Both the position numbers and the translations under genes were made by a program. From contig NZ_JAIRBB010000013.1 of NCBI RefSeq assembly GCF_022008395.1, positions 1 through 64,000 of the forward strand: a stretch of DNA of 64,000 nucleotides, given 5' to 3'. Below are positions 25,825-34,740 of the stretch, one piece after another. The stretch comes from Aequorivita xiaoshiensis (lineage in GTDB: Bacteria; Bacteroidota; Bacteroidia; Flavobacteriales; Flavobacteriaceae). The notes beneath the pieces are model-generated. The model saw only the letters and a list, made by a program, of their open reading frames with translations, did not search any database and was not told where the DNA came from. Position 1 is the stretch's first letter, and every line of letters begins with the position of its first letter.

Positions 25825-26676
25825 CTATGTTCTTACATCGTGCATTGCTAATAGTGGAACATTAGTATGCTTACCGAGTTCTTTCACCATAGGGTTTGAA
25901 AATATACTGCCAAAAAAGTTGTGTTTTTTATTTACAATTGCAATCATTTCGCTTTCTCGACTTTGAACAAAACAACTTACGCCATCTTTTAAATCTACAT
26001 CATACAATCTATGATGCGTAAACGATGCTGGATCTAAAATTTTTTCTAATAGCAATTTGTTGTCTATTTGAGGTTGTGATAAAGCCTTCCCCCTTTGCAC
26101 GTGTAAAATGCGAATTGGTGCATTTAAAAGCCGAGAAATCTCTACTAAAGTAGACAGTTCCTTTTCCTTATAATGTGTTCTAAAGCTTGTTGGAAAAACT
26201 ATTTCGTTTGGCTCCTTAAATAATACTGTAGATGGAATGGCTAGCACTGGGCAACTTCTAATTTTCTCCATCACATTAACAGCATTACTTCCTAAGATAA
26301 CAGTTTTATTATCTGTTTCACCTTGAGTTCCCATTATAACAAGTTCTATATCTTCTCTGGCAACAACAGTTTTCATTACTTCGAAAAATGGTCCAAACTC
26401 GCTAAAATATTTAAAACTGTGTTTCTCATTTTCTTCATAAAAACTCATTTGAACTTTTAATCTTTCAATATTCTTTTCAGAACGTTCTTTTACAATACTT
26501 AGGTCTTTATCTGTTGGCTGAGGACTTAATAAATTGTCTTTAGAATATCCTGATAGATAGTATGTGTTTAGAATAAAAAATTCACAATATTCGCGTCTAT
26601 ATAGTTCCATTGCATATTTAATAGCGTTAAATGCATTGCGTGAAAAATCTGTGGGTATTAATATTCTTTTCTTCAT
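25825..26676 (-). CDS. Tandem universal stress protein
   Basis: The 283-residue protein is the same length as its downstream neighbour and shares its C-terminal pattern (FGSIFSNPMVKELGKHTNVPLLAMHD). The first domain keeps a full nucleotide motif (MGTQGETDNKTVILGSN). The second domain is degenerate at that site. It lies 36 bp after one stress-protein gene and 41 bp before the next. Confidence 0.9.
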   Translation of the reverse strand: MKKRILIPTDFSRNAFNAIKYAMELYRREYCEFFILNTYYLSGYSKDNLLSPQPTDKDLSIVKERSEKNIERLKVQMSFYEENEKHSFKYFSEFGPFFEVMKTVVAREDIELVIMGTQGETDNKTVILGSNAVNVMEKIRSCPVLAIPSTVLFKEPNEIVFPTSFRTHYKEKELSTLVEISRLLNAPIRILHVQRGKALSQPQIDNKLLLEKILDPASFTHHRLYDVDLKDGVSCFVQSRESEMIAIVNKKHNFFGSIFSNPMVKELGKHTNVPLLAMHDVRT

Positions 26677-26712
26677 AATATCTGTTTATTTAAACTTTTA
26701 ATTTACAATATT

Positions 26713-27555
26713 TTATTTAATCTTTGATGGAATTACTAGAAGTGGAACATAATCGTGTTTTCCAATCCGGTTTACAACTGGCTCACGGAAAAGTTGTTTT
26801 ATAAAATTATGTTTATGATGTATGATTGTAAATAGATCTATATCCTCTTTTTCTACAATAGAATGTAAGGTATTAGAAATATTTCCCTTTTTCGGTACAA
26901 AGTGAAAATCTACATCGTATTCAGTTAAGTCTACCAAAAACTTGTTATAGTTTTCTTTTTGTGTTTTGTCAAGTTCTTTTTCCGAACCTACATTAATAAT
27001 GTGAATTTGCGAATTGAACTGTCTAACAAGCCTTGTGATTGGTTTAAATTTTGAAAAACTAAAAAACTCATTGTAATCGCTAGCAAAACCAATCTTTAAA
27101 GGAACTACAAACTTTACGTGATTGGGAACAATAAGTAAAGGACAGTTTTCTAGCGATTTTAAAACTTTTATTGTTGTACTCCCTACTAATACATCTTCTG
27201 CACTAGTTCGCCCTTTATCTCCCATCACAACAAGGCTTACTTCATCTTCCTTAGCCATTTTATTGATGGTACTCGACAAAGATTCTGGGGTTAAAATAAA
27301 TTCGTAATTATGCCTTTGCTTCGGGGTGCTTAGTTTAATTTTTTGAAGCAATTTTTTACTTTCTTCTTCAGGATTTATTTTGACGTTTTCTGTTTTAACA
27401 CTTAGCCCTGCAAGATTATTATTATTTCTACTCTGCGAACTATAGGAATGTAAAACTACTATACACAACGACTCATCACCGTAAAGTTTTGAAGCATAAT
27501 GCAATGCTGCAAATGCATTATCAGAAAAATCTGTAGGGACAATTATTTTTTTCAT
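26713..27555 (-). CDS. Tandem universal stress protein, first gene of the nuclease operon
   Basis: The 280-residue protein starts KKIIVPTDFSDNAFAALHYA and has the nucleotide motif MGDKGRTSAEDVLVGST in its first domain. It is more diverged from the other copies. It heads a five-gene run (three stress proteins, ATP-cone nuclease, beta-CASP nuclease) with gaps of 2-41 bp. The 138 bp upstream contain an inverted repeat but no FNR-like dyad, so transcription may also enter from the stress-protein gene at 27694. Confidence 0.9.
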   Translation of the reverse strand: MKKIIVPTDFSDNAFAALHYASKLYGDESLCIVVLHSYSSQSRNNNNLAGLSVKTENVKINPEEESKKLLQKIKLSTPKQRHNYEFILTPESLSSTINKMAKEDEVSLVVMGDKGRTSAEDVLVGSTTIKVLKSLENCPLLIVPNHVKFVVPLKIGFASDYNEFFSFSKFKPITRLVRQFNSQIHIINVGSEKELDKTQKENYNKFLVDLTEYDVDFHFVPKKGNISNTLHSIVEKEDIDLFTIIHHKHNFIKQLFREPVVNRIGKHDYVPLLVIPSKIK

Positions 27556-27575
27556 GGACTAAAAATTAGTGGTTT

Positions 27576-27603
27576 AAGCTTCAATTTATTTAAAATGAAG
27601 CTT
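27576..27603. other. Inverted repeat upstream of the nuclease operon
   Basis: AAGCTTCA (27576-27583) and TGAAGCTT (27596-27603) are a perfect 8-bp inverted repeat with a 12-nt AT-rich spacer. It sits 21-48 bp upstream of the start codon at 27555 and downstream of the stress-protein gene at 27694, so it may be an operator or a weak terminator. Confidence 0.5.
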
Positions 27604-27693
27604 TAGAGTCTATGTGGTTTTGGTAGTATAAATTATTCAAAATTCCATAGATAGCAAAGAATAATTAGATAAATGATCGGTTAAAATTTTTTA

Positions 27694-28539
27694 CTAACGC
27701 GGTAAGTTTTGAAGTACTAAAAATGGAATATCAATTTTTAAACCTATTTTTTCTATAGTTGACTTGTACAAGATATTTTCTAAATAAGAATGCCGTGTAT
27801 TCACCATAACTAGCATATCAATAGGGTTTTCTATAATAAATTTATTAACTGCTTTAGTTACATTCTTTTTATCCTTTTGAACAAAATCTATCTGATTTTC
27901 ACTTAAACAAGCTTCCATAAAGGCTTTATTATCATGTTGCCTTAAAGACAAGTTATTAAATTTAGATACGTACAAAAAGTTAATTTTGGAAGCAAAGCAT
28001 TTAGCTAGTGACCCTAATAGCTTTAATTCTCTTCTTTTAAAAGGAATCATAAAATCTGATGGAAACAAGATGTTTTTTGGATGAACATCGGTATAGATTT
28101 CTGGAATAGCCAAAACAGGACATTTCACGTATTTAATAACTTGAAGTGTATTACTACCAAAAGTGATATTTTTATCGTCGGTTTCCCCTTGTGTTCCCAT
28201 CACGACAATATCAGCATTTTTACTTTCCACCCATTCATTTACCGTATCCACCAATAAGCCAAATTCAGCAACTGTAAAAATTTTATGTTTTGGATTTGGT
28301 GAGTAAGCGAAAAGTTCCTTTTTCATTTTAGCTAATTTCTCTTCTACATCACTGAGTGTCTTTGCCTTTAAATTGTCAAAATCGGCATCTGGCAAATTTA
28401 TTTTTTCATTATACACTCTATCTGCAAACGCGTGTATAAGATAAATTTCAGAATGACCGTGCTTAAAAAGCTCGGCAGCATATTTAGCAGCATTCATGGA
28501 GTTATTAGAAAAATCGACAGGAATTAAAATTTTGTGCAT
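27694..28539 (-). CDS. Tandem universal stress protein
   Basis: The 281-residue protein starts HKILIPVDFSNNSMNAAKYA and its first domain has the intact motif MGTQGETDDKNITFGSN. The second domain starts PKNILFPSDFMIPFKRRE and lacks the glycine motif. It is divergent from the small membrane protein at 28683; the shared upstream region carries an FNR-like dyad and a 15-bp palindrome. Confidence 0.9.
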   Translation of the reverse strand: MHKILIPVDFSNNSMNAAKYAAELFKHGHSEIYLIHAFADRVYNEKINLPDADFDNLKAKTLSDVEEKLAKMKKELFAYSPNPKHKIFTVAEFGLLVDTVNEWVESKNADIVVMGTQGETDDKNITFGSNTLQVIKYVKCPVLAIPEIYTDVHPKNILFPSDFMIPFKRRELKLLGSLAKCFASKINFLYVSKFNNLSLRQHDNKAFMEACLSENQIDFVQKDKKNVTKAVNKFIIENPIDMLVMVNTRHSYLENILYKSTIEKIGLKIDIPFLVLQNLPR

Positions 28540-28594
28540 TAGAAAGTATTTAGAGGTTTAAAAGTAAATATACGTTTTTCTTACTGAAATAAAT

Positions 28595-28608
28595 ATGATA
28601 AGTATCAG
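28595..28608. promoter_or_regulatory. FNR-like dyad ATGAT-AAGT-ATCAG
   Basis: The dyad has one outer mismatch (G instead of T). It lies about 62 bp upstream of the stress-protein start at 28539 and about 82 bp upstream of the small membrane protein at 28683. Confidence 0.55.
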
Positions 28609-28628
28609 CTAAACACTTGATATTTAAG

Positions 28629-28643
28629 GTTTCATTATGAAAC
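28629..28643. promoter_or_regulatory. Palindrome GTTTCAT-T-ATGAAAC
   Basis: A perfect 7+1+7 bp palindrome lies in the same divergent region, 40 bp before the start codon at 28683. It could be the site of another regulator. Confidence 0.4.
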
Positions 28644-28682
28644 ATTAGGTTTCGATTTTCGTAACTTTAAAATAAAAATGTT

Positions 28683-28916
28683 ATGAAACTCTCTGTTATT
28701 TCATATTTGGTAATAACTACTTTAGTATTGACGACAGTTGCAATATTTGCAGCCTTAGGATTCTCATTCGATTATATTTTTTTCCTCACTGTTATAGGTG
28801 AAGTATTATTGATATATTCGGTCTATAGCGTTTTGTCTGATTATTACACTACAGATAAAAAATTTAAAGATTTTTATGAGGATCATCCTATAAAAAAAGA
28901 AGAAGACAAACTTTAA
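28683..28916 (+). CDS. Small two-helix membrane protein
   Basis: The 77-residue protein has two membrane segments (about residues 5-25 and 30-50) and a charged C-terminus (DHPIKKEEDKL). No family is recognisable. It is embedded among minus-strand stress-protein genes and shares its control region with one of them, so it may be part of the same response. Confidence 0.65.
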   Translation: MKLSVISYLVITTLVLTTVAIFAALGFSFDYIFFLTVIGEVLLIYSVYSVLSDYYTTDKKFKDFYEDHPIKKEEDKL

Positions 28917-28977
28917 AACTATTGTTTTAAAAACCTATCAAGCTCTTTTTTAAATTATAGATGCTCATAAATATCAA

Positions 28978-29817
28978 CTATTCGTGAATCACTAAAAACG
29001 GAACATTTGGCTCATAACTCACTAATTTAGCCACGGGCCTTAATAACAAACGCTCTATAAAATTTAAGTTTTTAGCTACAATGGAAACCATACTTATATC
29101 CCAAGTTTCGATAAAATTTTTAAGCCCTGTTTCTAGTTCCTTATTTTCTACAAAATGAAAACTGTGTTTCTTTTCTCTAAAAGAATAGTGTAAAAAACCT
29201 TTATTGTCGGTTTGCTCGCTATTAAGTCCTAAATTATGTGTTCTTATATTAAGCACCCGAAGTGCTGAATTATGCAGTTCCAGATTATCGGAAAGTGTCG
29301 AAAATATTTTACTTCTAAATATATTGTTATAATCGGTTATAAAGGCAATATTGCTTATTTTTCTAAATCTAGCATTACCAGGTATAACCATTATTGAACA
29401 TTTAACCTTTGTAATAACTTCACAGGTATTACTTCCTAGCCTTTTTAAATTAGAAACAGACATTCCTCTGGTTCCCATTAAAATATAATCTATTTCTTTC
29501 GCAATTACCTGCTTGCGAATAGCTTCTACTAAGTTTAAGTCGTCTTCTATTGCATAGAACTTATGCTGAGCGTTTAATCTGGATGTTTTACAGGTGTTAA
29601 TTAGCGATTTAAGTTTGGAGGAAGCGTTTTGAAGTGTAGTTACATTAGCGATAGATTTTGTGAAACCATCCCCCTCTCCATTTGGTTCTTGTATTTCAAT
29701 TGAAGCTACATGAAGTAAATAAAAATTGACTGGAATATCAGCAAAGTAATCTAGCGCATAACGAATTGCATTATGCGAATTTTTAGAAAAATCTGTAGGA
29801 ATTAAAATATTTTTCAT
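28978..29817 (-). CDS. Tandem universal stress protein
   Basis: The 279-residue protein has a first Usp domain with MGTRGMSVSNLKRLGSN, an intact nucleotide motif, and a second domain without it. It is the nearest stress-protein gene to the receiver-FNR regulator and has an FNR-like dyad 50-63 bp upstream of its start codon. Confidence 0.9.
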   Translation of the reverse strand: MKNILIPTDFSKNSHNAIRYALDYFADIPVNFYLLHVASIEIQEPNGEGDGFTKSIANVTTLQNASSKLKSLINTCKTSRLNAQHKFYAIEDDLNLVEAIRKQVIAKEIDYILMGTRGMSVSNLKRLGSNTCEVITKVKCSIMVIPGNARFRKISNIAFITDYNNIFRSKIFSTLSDNLELHNSALRVLNIRTHNLGLNSEQTDNKGFLHYSFREKKHSFHFVENKELETGLKNFIETWDISMVSIVAKNLNFIERLLLRPVAKLVSYEPNVPFLVIHE

Positions 29818-29866
29818 TTTACCAAAGTCTCACAGGCAAAGTTATCCGTAAGCTTTGATATTAGAA

Positions 29867-29880
29867 ATGATAAAAATCAG
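29867..29880. promoter_or_regulatory. FNR-like dyad ATGAT-AAAA-ATCAG
   Basis: The dyad lies between the stop codon of the receiver-FNR gene (29901) and the start of the stress-protein gene (29817), so it can only serve the latter. Confidence 0.55.
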
Positions 29881-29900
29881 TTTTGAAGGAGGTAATTGTG

Positions 29901-30959
29901 TTATTCTATAAACTTTAACCTGTCTAGGTCTACAATGTGAATATCACGCCCTTCGATTTCAATAATTCCGTTTTTCTTGAATTCAGATAGCGTTCTAATT
30001 AAACTTTCTGTTGCTATTCCTGCAGTTGCAGCTAAATCATTACGCGAAATTCGCAAGGGCGCTGAAGTGTTTTTATTCATAATTTCAGCAAATTGAATGA
30101 TAGTAGCTGCAGTTTTCTTCCTAACCGAACTATAGGCCATCCTTATAAGTTGCTGCTTTATCTCGGTTAAATTATCGCTAAGAAGATTCATTAATTCTAA
30201 AGTAACATCCTTACTTTTTATTAAAATGTCTTTTAGATAAGTTTTGGATAAACTAACCAGTTCTACATCTTCTACCGCTGTAGCAAACTCGGCATAAGGT
30301 AGATTATCTTCAAACGAGGTAAATCCTAAAAAATCGTCGGCTTTGTATAATCCAGTAATAAGCTCTTTCACATTATCGTCCATGGTATGCGTTTTTACAA
30401 CTCCTCTGGTCAATAAAAAAATGTTATTTGAGTGATCACCAGCACGATAAATAGTTTCACCTTTTTTATAATTGGCAATGGTACCCTCATCGCAAAAATA
30501 ATTTTTTAGCTGATTTAAATTCCTTGGGGCGTCCTCATCTTCAACTACATCTACATTGATGCCTGCGTTAATTGAACGCATAGATAAGATGGCAGATTTC
30601 GCCAATCTACTTTCTATAGCACTAATTAAATCCGCTTCATCAAATGGTTTAGTAAGGTAATCATCTGCTCCCATATCCATTCCTTTTCTTATTTCTTTGT
30701 GCTCGGTTTTAGCAGTAAGAAATATAAAAGGTATATGTGTGGTTTTTTCATTTGAAGCTAATGCCTCTAACACGCCGTAACCGTCAATTTCAGGCATCAT
30801 AATATCACAAACTACAATATCGGGTAATTCCTTGAAAGCTTGTTCAATCCCTAATCTGCCATTTGCCGCAGTAATTACGTTATAATCTGATAGCTCTAAA
30901 AGCTCGGCTGTATTTTCCCTTAGTGCTGTATCGTCTTCAATTAGAAGTATTTTCTTCAT
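29901..30959 (-). CDS. Response regulator: receiver domain fused to a CRP/FNR-type regulator
   Basis: The start is ATG 30959; a frame start at 31022 would overlap the kinase gene. The 352-residue protein has a receiver domain (about 1-120; phospho-acceptor Asp52, Lys104), a cyclic-nucleotide-binding-type beta-barrel (about 150-260) and a CRP/FNR helix-turn-helix (about 270-345). The recognition helix aligns without gaps to E. coli FNR, with Glu318 and Arg322 at the positions of FNR Glu209 and Arg213 but Ile321 in place of Ser212. The FNR Fe-S cysteines are absent, so oxygen is not sensed directly; the kinase encoded 1 bp upstream should provide the signal. FNR-like dyads nearby are its likely targets. 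Confidence 0.92.
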   Translation of the reverse strand: MKKILLIEDDTALRENTAELLELSDYNVITAANGRLGIEQAFKELPDIVVCDIMMPEIDGYGVLEALASNEKTTHIPFIFLTAKTEHKEIRKGMDMGADDYLTKPFDEADLISAIESRLAKSAILSMRSINAGINVDVVEDEDAPRNLNQLKNYFCDEGTIANYKKGETIYRAGDHSNNIFLLTRGVVKTHTMDDNVKELITGLYKADDFLGFTSFEDNLPYAEFATAVEDVELVSLSKTYLKDILIKSKDVTLELMNLLSDNLTEIKQQLIRMAYSSVRKKTAATIIQFAEIMNKNTSAPLRISRNDLAATAGIATESLIRTLSEFKKNGIIEIEGRDIHIVDLDRLKFIE

Positions 30960-30960
30960 A

Positions 30961-32196
30961 TTAACTTTTTGGAATTTTACTTGGGAAGGTAATAGTAAAT
31001 GCACTTCCTTTATTTTCTTCACTTTCGAAGATTATAGTACCACCTATATTGTTTAGATGACTTTTAACAATATTTAAACCAATGCCAGTTCCTTGATTCA
31101 ATAAAGCATTTTCAGCTCTAAAATATCTGTTGAAAATAAATTTCTGCTCTTTTGCAGGAATACCAATCCCTTGATCGATAATTTTTATACTCATAGCGTC
31201 CTTCTGAGGCAGAACAATTACATCGATACTTGTGTTTTCTGGGGAATATTTTATGGCGTTATTAATAAGGTTAGTTAACGATAATTCTAAAATTTTTTCG
31301 TCAAAATAAACCTGTATGCCGTCAATGTTTTTTGGGTAGTTAATTTGCTGACCTTCCTTTAAAAGCATATTAGCATTATAGATCACTTCATTAACTACTT
31401 TACTTAATGGAAAAGTACTGTACTTATAAGTTTCCCTCCCAGATTCTAGACGTTCAATAGATAAGAAGTCGTTGAGGATATTATTTAGATACTTTACTTT
31501 ATTTTGAATGGTTTTTAAGTGTTTCTCTCTTTTGTCTTGTTGGCTAGTCTCTTTGTATTTCTCTACCAATGTTGCAGACGTGAGGATTCCACTTAACGGG
31601 GTTTTAAATTCGTGTGAAACTAAGGATAAAAACTTTGTTTTAAGCTCACCTAATTCTCGTTCTTTTCTTAAAGACTCTTTAATTTTATCCTCGGCATCTT
31701 TCCTTTTTACTACTTCTTTTTCGAGTTCTATAATACTTTCTTTTAAAGCTTGTGTTCGCTTTTCAATTTTCAATTCTAATTCATTATTGAGCTCTCTAAT
31801 TTGCAACTCCTGTTGTTTTCTAACAGAAATATCTGTAACCAAAGCCATTACATATTTGCTGCCATAAACTTCAAATGGATTTAGTCCAGCTTCAACAGGA
31901 AAGGTGCTGCCATCTTTTCTTTTACCATATAAATCACGACCATGACCCATTTGTCTCGGGTCGCTATTTTCCATAAACTCATTAACCTGAACATGATGAT
32001 TACTCCTATATTCCTGAGGTATTAAAACACTAAGGTTTTTACCAATTAGTTCACCGTGTTCGTATCCAAACATTCTATCACCCGCATCATTAGAGGTTAC
32101 AATTTCATGTTTGTCGTTAACAATAACAATCCCTTCTGAAATAGCTTCAGAAAGAATTTTAAAAATGTTACCTTTTTTTTCGTCAAATACTTTCAT
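30961..32196 (-). CDS. FixL-like PAS histidine kinase
   Basis: The 411-residue protein has no membrane segment. It has a PAS domain (about 10-125), a coiled coil (about 126-185), a HisKA domain with phospho-acceptor His195 in SHEFKTP, and a HATPase domain (N box near 311-320, G1 DQGIGIP, G2 GTGIGL). The PAS domain follows the FixL pattern closely: YRSNH, NSDP, GHGR and GKRKDGSTFP. His67 aligns with the haem ligand His200 of Bradyrhizobium FixL and Arg87 with Arg220, while other FixL haem-pocket residues differ. Haem and oxygen sensing is therefore plausible but unproven. An FNR-like dyad upstream suggests autoregulation. Confidence 0.92.
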   Translation of the reverse strand: MKVFDEKKGNIFKILSEAISEGIVIVNDKHEIVTSNDAGDRMFGYEHGELIGKNLSVLIPQEYRSNHHVQVNEFMENSDPRQMGHGRDLYGKRKDGSTFPVEAGLNPFEVYGSKYVMALVTDISVRKQQELQIRELNNELELKIEKRTQALKESIIELEKEVVKRKDAEDKIKESLRKERELGELKTKFLSLVSHEFKTPLSGILTSATLVEKYKETSQQDKREKHLKTIQNKVKYLNNILNDFLSIERLESGRETYKYSTFPLSKVVNEVIYNANMLLKEGQQINYPKNIDGIQVYFDEKILELSLTNLINNAIKYSPENTSIDVIVLPQKDAMSIKIIDQGIGIPAKEQKFIFNRYFRAENALLNQGTGIGLNIVKSHLNNIGGTIIFESEENKGSAFTITFPSKIPKS

Positions 32197-32234
32197 TCCT
32201 TACAAAAGTAAAGAATTTTATCAGTTTCCCTTAA

Positions 32235-32248
32235 CTGATTTATATCAT
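32235..32248. promoter_or_regulatory. FNR-like dyad CTGAT-TTAT-ATCAT
   Basis: The dyad has one outer mismatch and lies 39-52 bp upstream of the kinase start (32196) and 53-66 bp upstream of the divergent gene at 32301. It would let the receiver-FNR protein control its own operon. Confidence 0.55.
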
Positions 32249-32300
32249 TAAAATTAAAATGAATTAAAACTAGATTTACACACTTTATAACCACAGAATT

Positions 32301-32705
32301 ATGGGTATTATGGATAAACCACAATTGCTTTTTTACCAGAAAATGGGAGAACTCTTTTACGCAATTGCAGCTGCTGATAAGGTTGTGCGCAAAGAAGAAT
32401 ATGAAATTCTTAAAAAAATGGTGCTAAATAAGTGGAAACACATTGATAACGATAAAAATTCATTACAAGAAGCCGCTGCACACCAAATTGAAATTGTATT
32501 TGATTGGTTCGACTATGAACAGCTTGATGCAAACGACTGTTTCGACAGTTTTGCCGATTATAAAAAGGAAAATTCAAAACTCTTTACTGAAGAGCGAAAA
32601 AAACTAATTTGGAAAACTGCTGATGTCATTGCCAGTTCTTTTTCAGGTAAAAACAAAAGCGAACTTGTAATGCTTGCCAAATTAAAGTTGCTACTTGAGG
32701 AATAA
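32301..32705 (+). CDS. TerB-like protein
   Basis: The 134-residue all-helical protein has the TerB pattern: an early FYAIAAADKVVRKEEYEIL (a DxxxxxxE metal-site-like segment) and a late ERKKLIWKTADVIASSF. TerB-like proteins are found in stress-linked operons and may bind metals or act as scaffolds. It is divergent from the kinase/regulator operon and shares its FNR-like dyad. The call is by fold pattern; the function is unknown. Confidence 0.65.
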   Translation: MGIMDKPQLLFYQKMGELFYAIAAADKVVRKEEYEILKKMVLNKWKHIDNDKNSLQEAAAHQIEIVFDWFDYEQLDANDCFDSFADYKKENSKLFTEERKKLIWKTADVIASSFSGKNKSELVMLAKLKLLLEE

Positions 32706-32778
32706 CTCTTAATTATTCTTACTTTTTTCTCTACAATATAAATCTTTCATTATTTTTATAAATCAAACCAAAATTAAA

Positions 32779-33645
32779 ATGAAAAACCTTCTTCCAATCC
32801 TTGTCTTTCTTTCACTTCTTGCGTGTAAAAACGACACTAATAAAGTAAAAATTGAAAGTGAAGACGCACAACCAATTGAAAAAAACGCTGATTCCTTCAG
32901 TGTATCAGATAAGGATTTGAAGTTGAAGGAGCAAACTCTAGATATTAAAAGAAAAGAACTACTTGAAAAAAAGGATCAAAAAGAAGAATTAGAGACATTA
33001 CTAGTTTCTAAGTCATTTTTAAAAAAAGATGAATGGTTTACATTAGATTTTAAATACCCTTATTTGAATGAAAAAATTAAACCACAATTTGAGAACTTCA
33101 ATCAGTATATTACGGATAATTATTTAGACATTAAAGAAATAGAAAAGCAAATTTTAGACGAAAAGCGCTTGTGTGATTCATTGGGAATTCCAAGACAAAA
33201 TGAGCTGCGAAGTGTAGACTACAAAATCTATAATCTTAACGATAGAATAATAAGTGTACTTTTCTATAAAGAAAATCACTACACGGGTGCAGCCCATGCT
33301 GCTTATACCTTTGAGACTTTGAACTTTGATTTAGAGCGCGGAGTTTTCTTAAAATTTGAAGATTTTTTTAACGACGGAACGGAAGAAGAAGTTCAGGAAA
33401 TTTTAAACGAATTTTTAAAAGAAAAGATTCAATCGGGCGAAATGTATTACGATTGTTGGACAATTTCAGACGACGATTTTTTCAATGCTAAAAACAATTT
33501 TGTAATAAACGATATGGTTGTCGAATACTATTTTGACGACTGCATAATCTGCCCTTCATACACTGGGACGTATTCTATTAAAATACCCTTAGAAATGCTG
33601 AAACCAGTGCTTAGAAAGCATAAAAAGAACCTTTTAATGTTATAA
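32779..33645 (+). CDS. DUF3298/DUF4163 lipoprotein (RsiV-like)
   Basis: The 288-residue protein has a lipoprotein signal ending SLLAC (Cys16), a charged coiled-coil linker (about residues 45-75), and the DUF4163/DUF3298 pair with YKENHYTGAAHAAYTFETLN, the lysozyme-binding-like fold known from RsiV. In Bacteroidota these are generally envelope proteins of unknown function. It follows the TerB-like gene by 73 bp. Confidence 0.8.
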   Translation: MKNLLPILVFLSLLACKNDTNKVKIESEDAQPIEKNADSFSVSDKDLKLKEQTLDIKRKELLEKKDQKEELETLLVSKSFLKKDEWFTLDFKYPYLNEKIKPQFENFNQYITDNYLDIKEIEKQILDEKRLCDSLGIPRQNELRSVDYKIYNLNDRIISVLFYKENHYTGAAHAAYTFETLNFDLERGVFLKFEDFFNDGTEEEVQEILNEFLKEKIQSGEMYYDCWTISDDDFFNAKNNFVINDMVVEYYFDDCIICPSYTGTYSIKIPLEMLKPVLRKHKKNLLML

Positions 33646-33766
33646 TTTAGCGAACAAAACTTGATACTTTAGCCTTCAAATATTAAATTATCGTTTAAAT
33701 ATAAATCGTATTAACGCACAGCCAAATACTAATACTATTTGGCAAATTTAATCCTAAAAAAATTCT

Positions 33767-34069
33767 ATGAAAAGTAATTTTAAAGATATCATTAATTCCG
33801 GAACACCTGTTCTTGTTGATTTCTTTGCTGATTGGTGTGGACCTTGTAAAATGTTAGCTCCTATTTTAAAACAAGTGAAAGATGAACTGGGTGATTCTGT
33901 AAAAATCGTAAAGATAGACGTTGACAAAAACCAACCACTTGCAGCACAATTTCAAGTGAAAGGTGTTCCTACCATGATTTTATTCCGTAATGGAGAGCAA
34001 AAATGGCGACAGAGTGGTGTTTTGCAAAAAGATGAATTAATTGCAATTATCAATCAGCATAAAAACTGA
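33767..34069 (+). CDS. trxA: Thioredoxin
   Basis: The 100-residue protein is a single thioredoxin fold with the active site WCGPC (residues 26-30) and a cis-proline in KGVPTMILFRNG. It should reduce cytoplasmic disulfides; a role in low-oxygen metabolism would be in keeping with its location. The stop codon overlaps the deoC start by one base (TGATGG), so both are translated together. Confidence 0.92.
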   Translation: MKSNFKDIINSGTPVLVDFFADWCGPCKMLAPILKQVKDELGDSVKIVKIDVDKNQPLAAQFQVKGVPTMILFRNGEQKWRQSGVLQKDELIAIINQHKN

Positions 34070-34740
34070 TGGAATTAAATCAATATATAGACCATACTCT
34101 TCTTAAAGCCACAGCTACAAAAGATGATATCATCAAACTTTGTAATGAAGCTAAGGAGTATAACTTTTACGCTGTTTGTGTGAATAGCTGCTATATTTCA
34201 CTGGTAAAAAACGAACTTAAGAATAGCGACGTAAAAATTGCTGTAGTTGTTGGTTTTCCTTTGGGAGCTAATTCTGCCAATTCAAAATTATTTGAAGCAG
34301 AACAAGGTGTAAAAAAAGGTGCCGATGAAATTGACATGGTGCTTAATTTAGGATTTTTAAAATCTGAAATGTTTGATGCTGTTGAAAAAGAAATTTCAGA
34401 TATAAAACAGGCAATTGGAGGTAAAATTTTAAAAGTAATTCTTGAGACTTGTTATTTATCCAATAGCGAGATAATTACCGCTTGTAAAATTTCAAAAGCA
34501 GCCGGAGCAGATTTTGTAAAAACATCCACAGGGTTTGGCACTGGCGGCGCGACCGAGGAGGCCGTGAAACTAATGGTTGAAACTGTTGGTGATACATTAA
34601 AAGTAAAAGCTTCTGGGGGCATTAGAGACGCAAAAACAGCAAAAAAATACATCGATCTAGGCGTGAGTAGAATAGGAACTTCTTCCGGAATTCGAATTGT
34701 TACATCAAGCAATACAAGTACAAATGAGCACACATATTGA
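34069..34740 (+). CDS. deoC: Deoxyribose-phosphate aldolase
   Basis: The 223-residue TIM barrel converts 2-deoxyribose-5-phosphate to glyceraldehyde-3-phosphate and acetaldehyde. It has the Schiff-base lysine in FVKTSTGFG and the phosphate loop [10 protein letters not shown]. It overlaps deoD by 17 bp. With deoD it forms a deoxynucleoside salvage pair, which fits an island that also holds putative DNA-acting nucleases. Confidence 0.95.
   Translation: MELNQYIDHTLLKATATKDDIIKLCNEAKEYNFYAVCVNSCYISLVKNELKNSDVKIAVVVGFPLGANSANSKLFEAEQGVKKGADEIDMVLNLGFLKSEMFDAVEKEISDIKQAIGGKILKVILETCYLSNSEIITACKISKAAGADFVKTSTGFGTGGATEEAVKLMVETVGDTLKVKASGGIRDAKTAKKYIDLGVSRIGTSSGIRIVTSSNTSTNEHTY

Noticed and set aside
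34069-34740. Frameshift or truncation at the deoC end because it runs into deoD
   Set aside because: The catalytic residues and final loop are present and the 17-bp overlap is clean, so this is a normal coupled pair.
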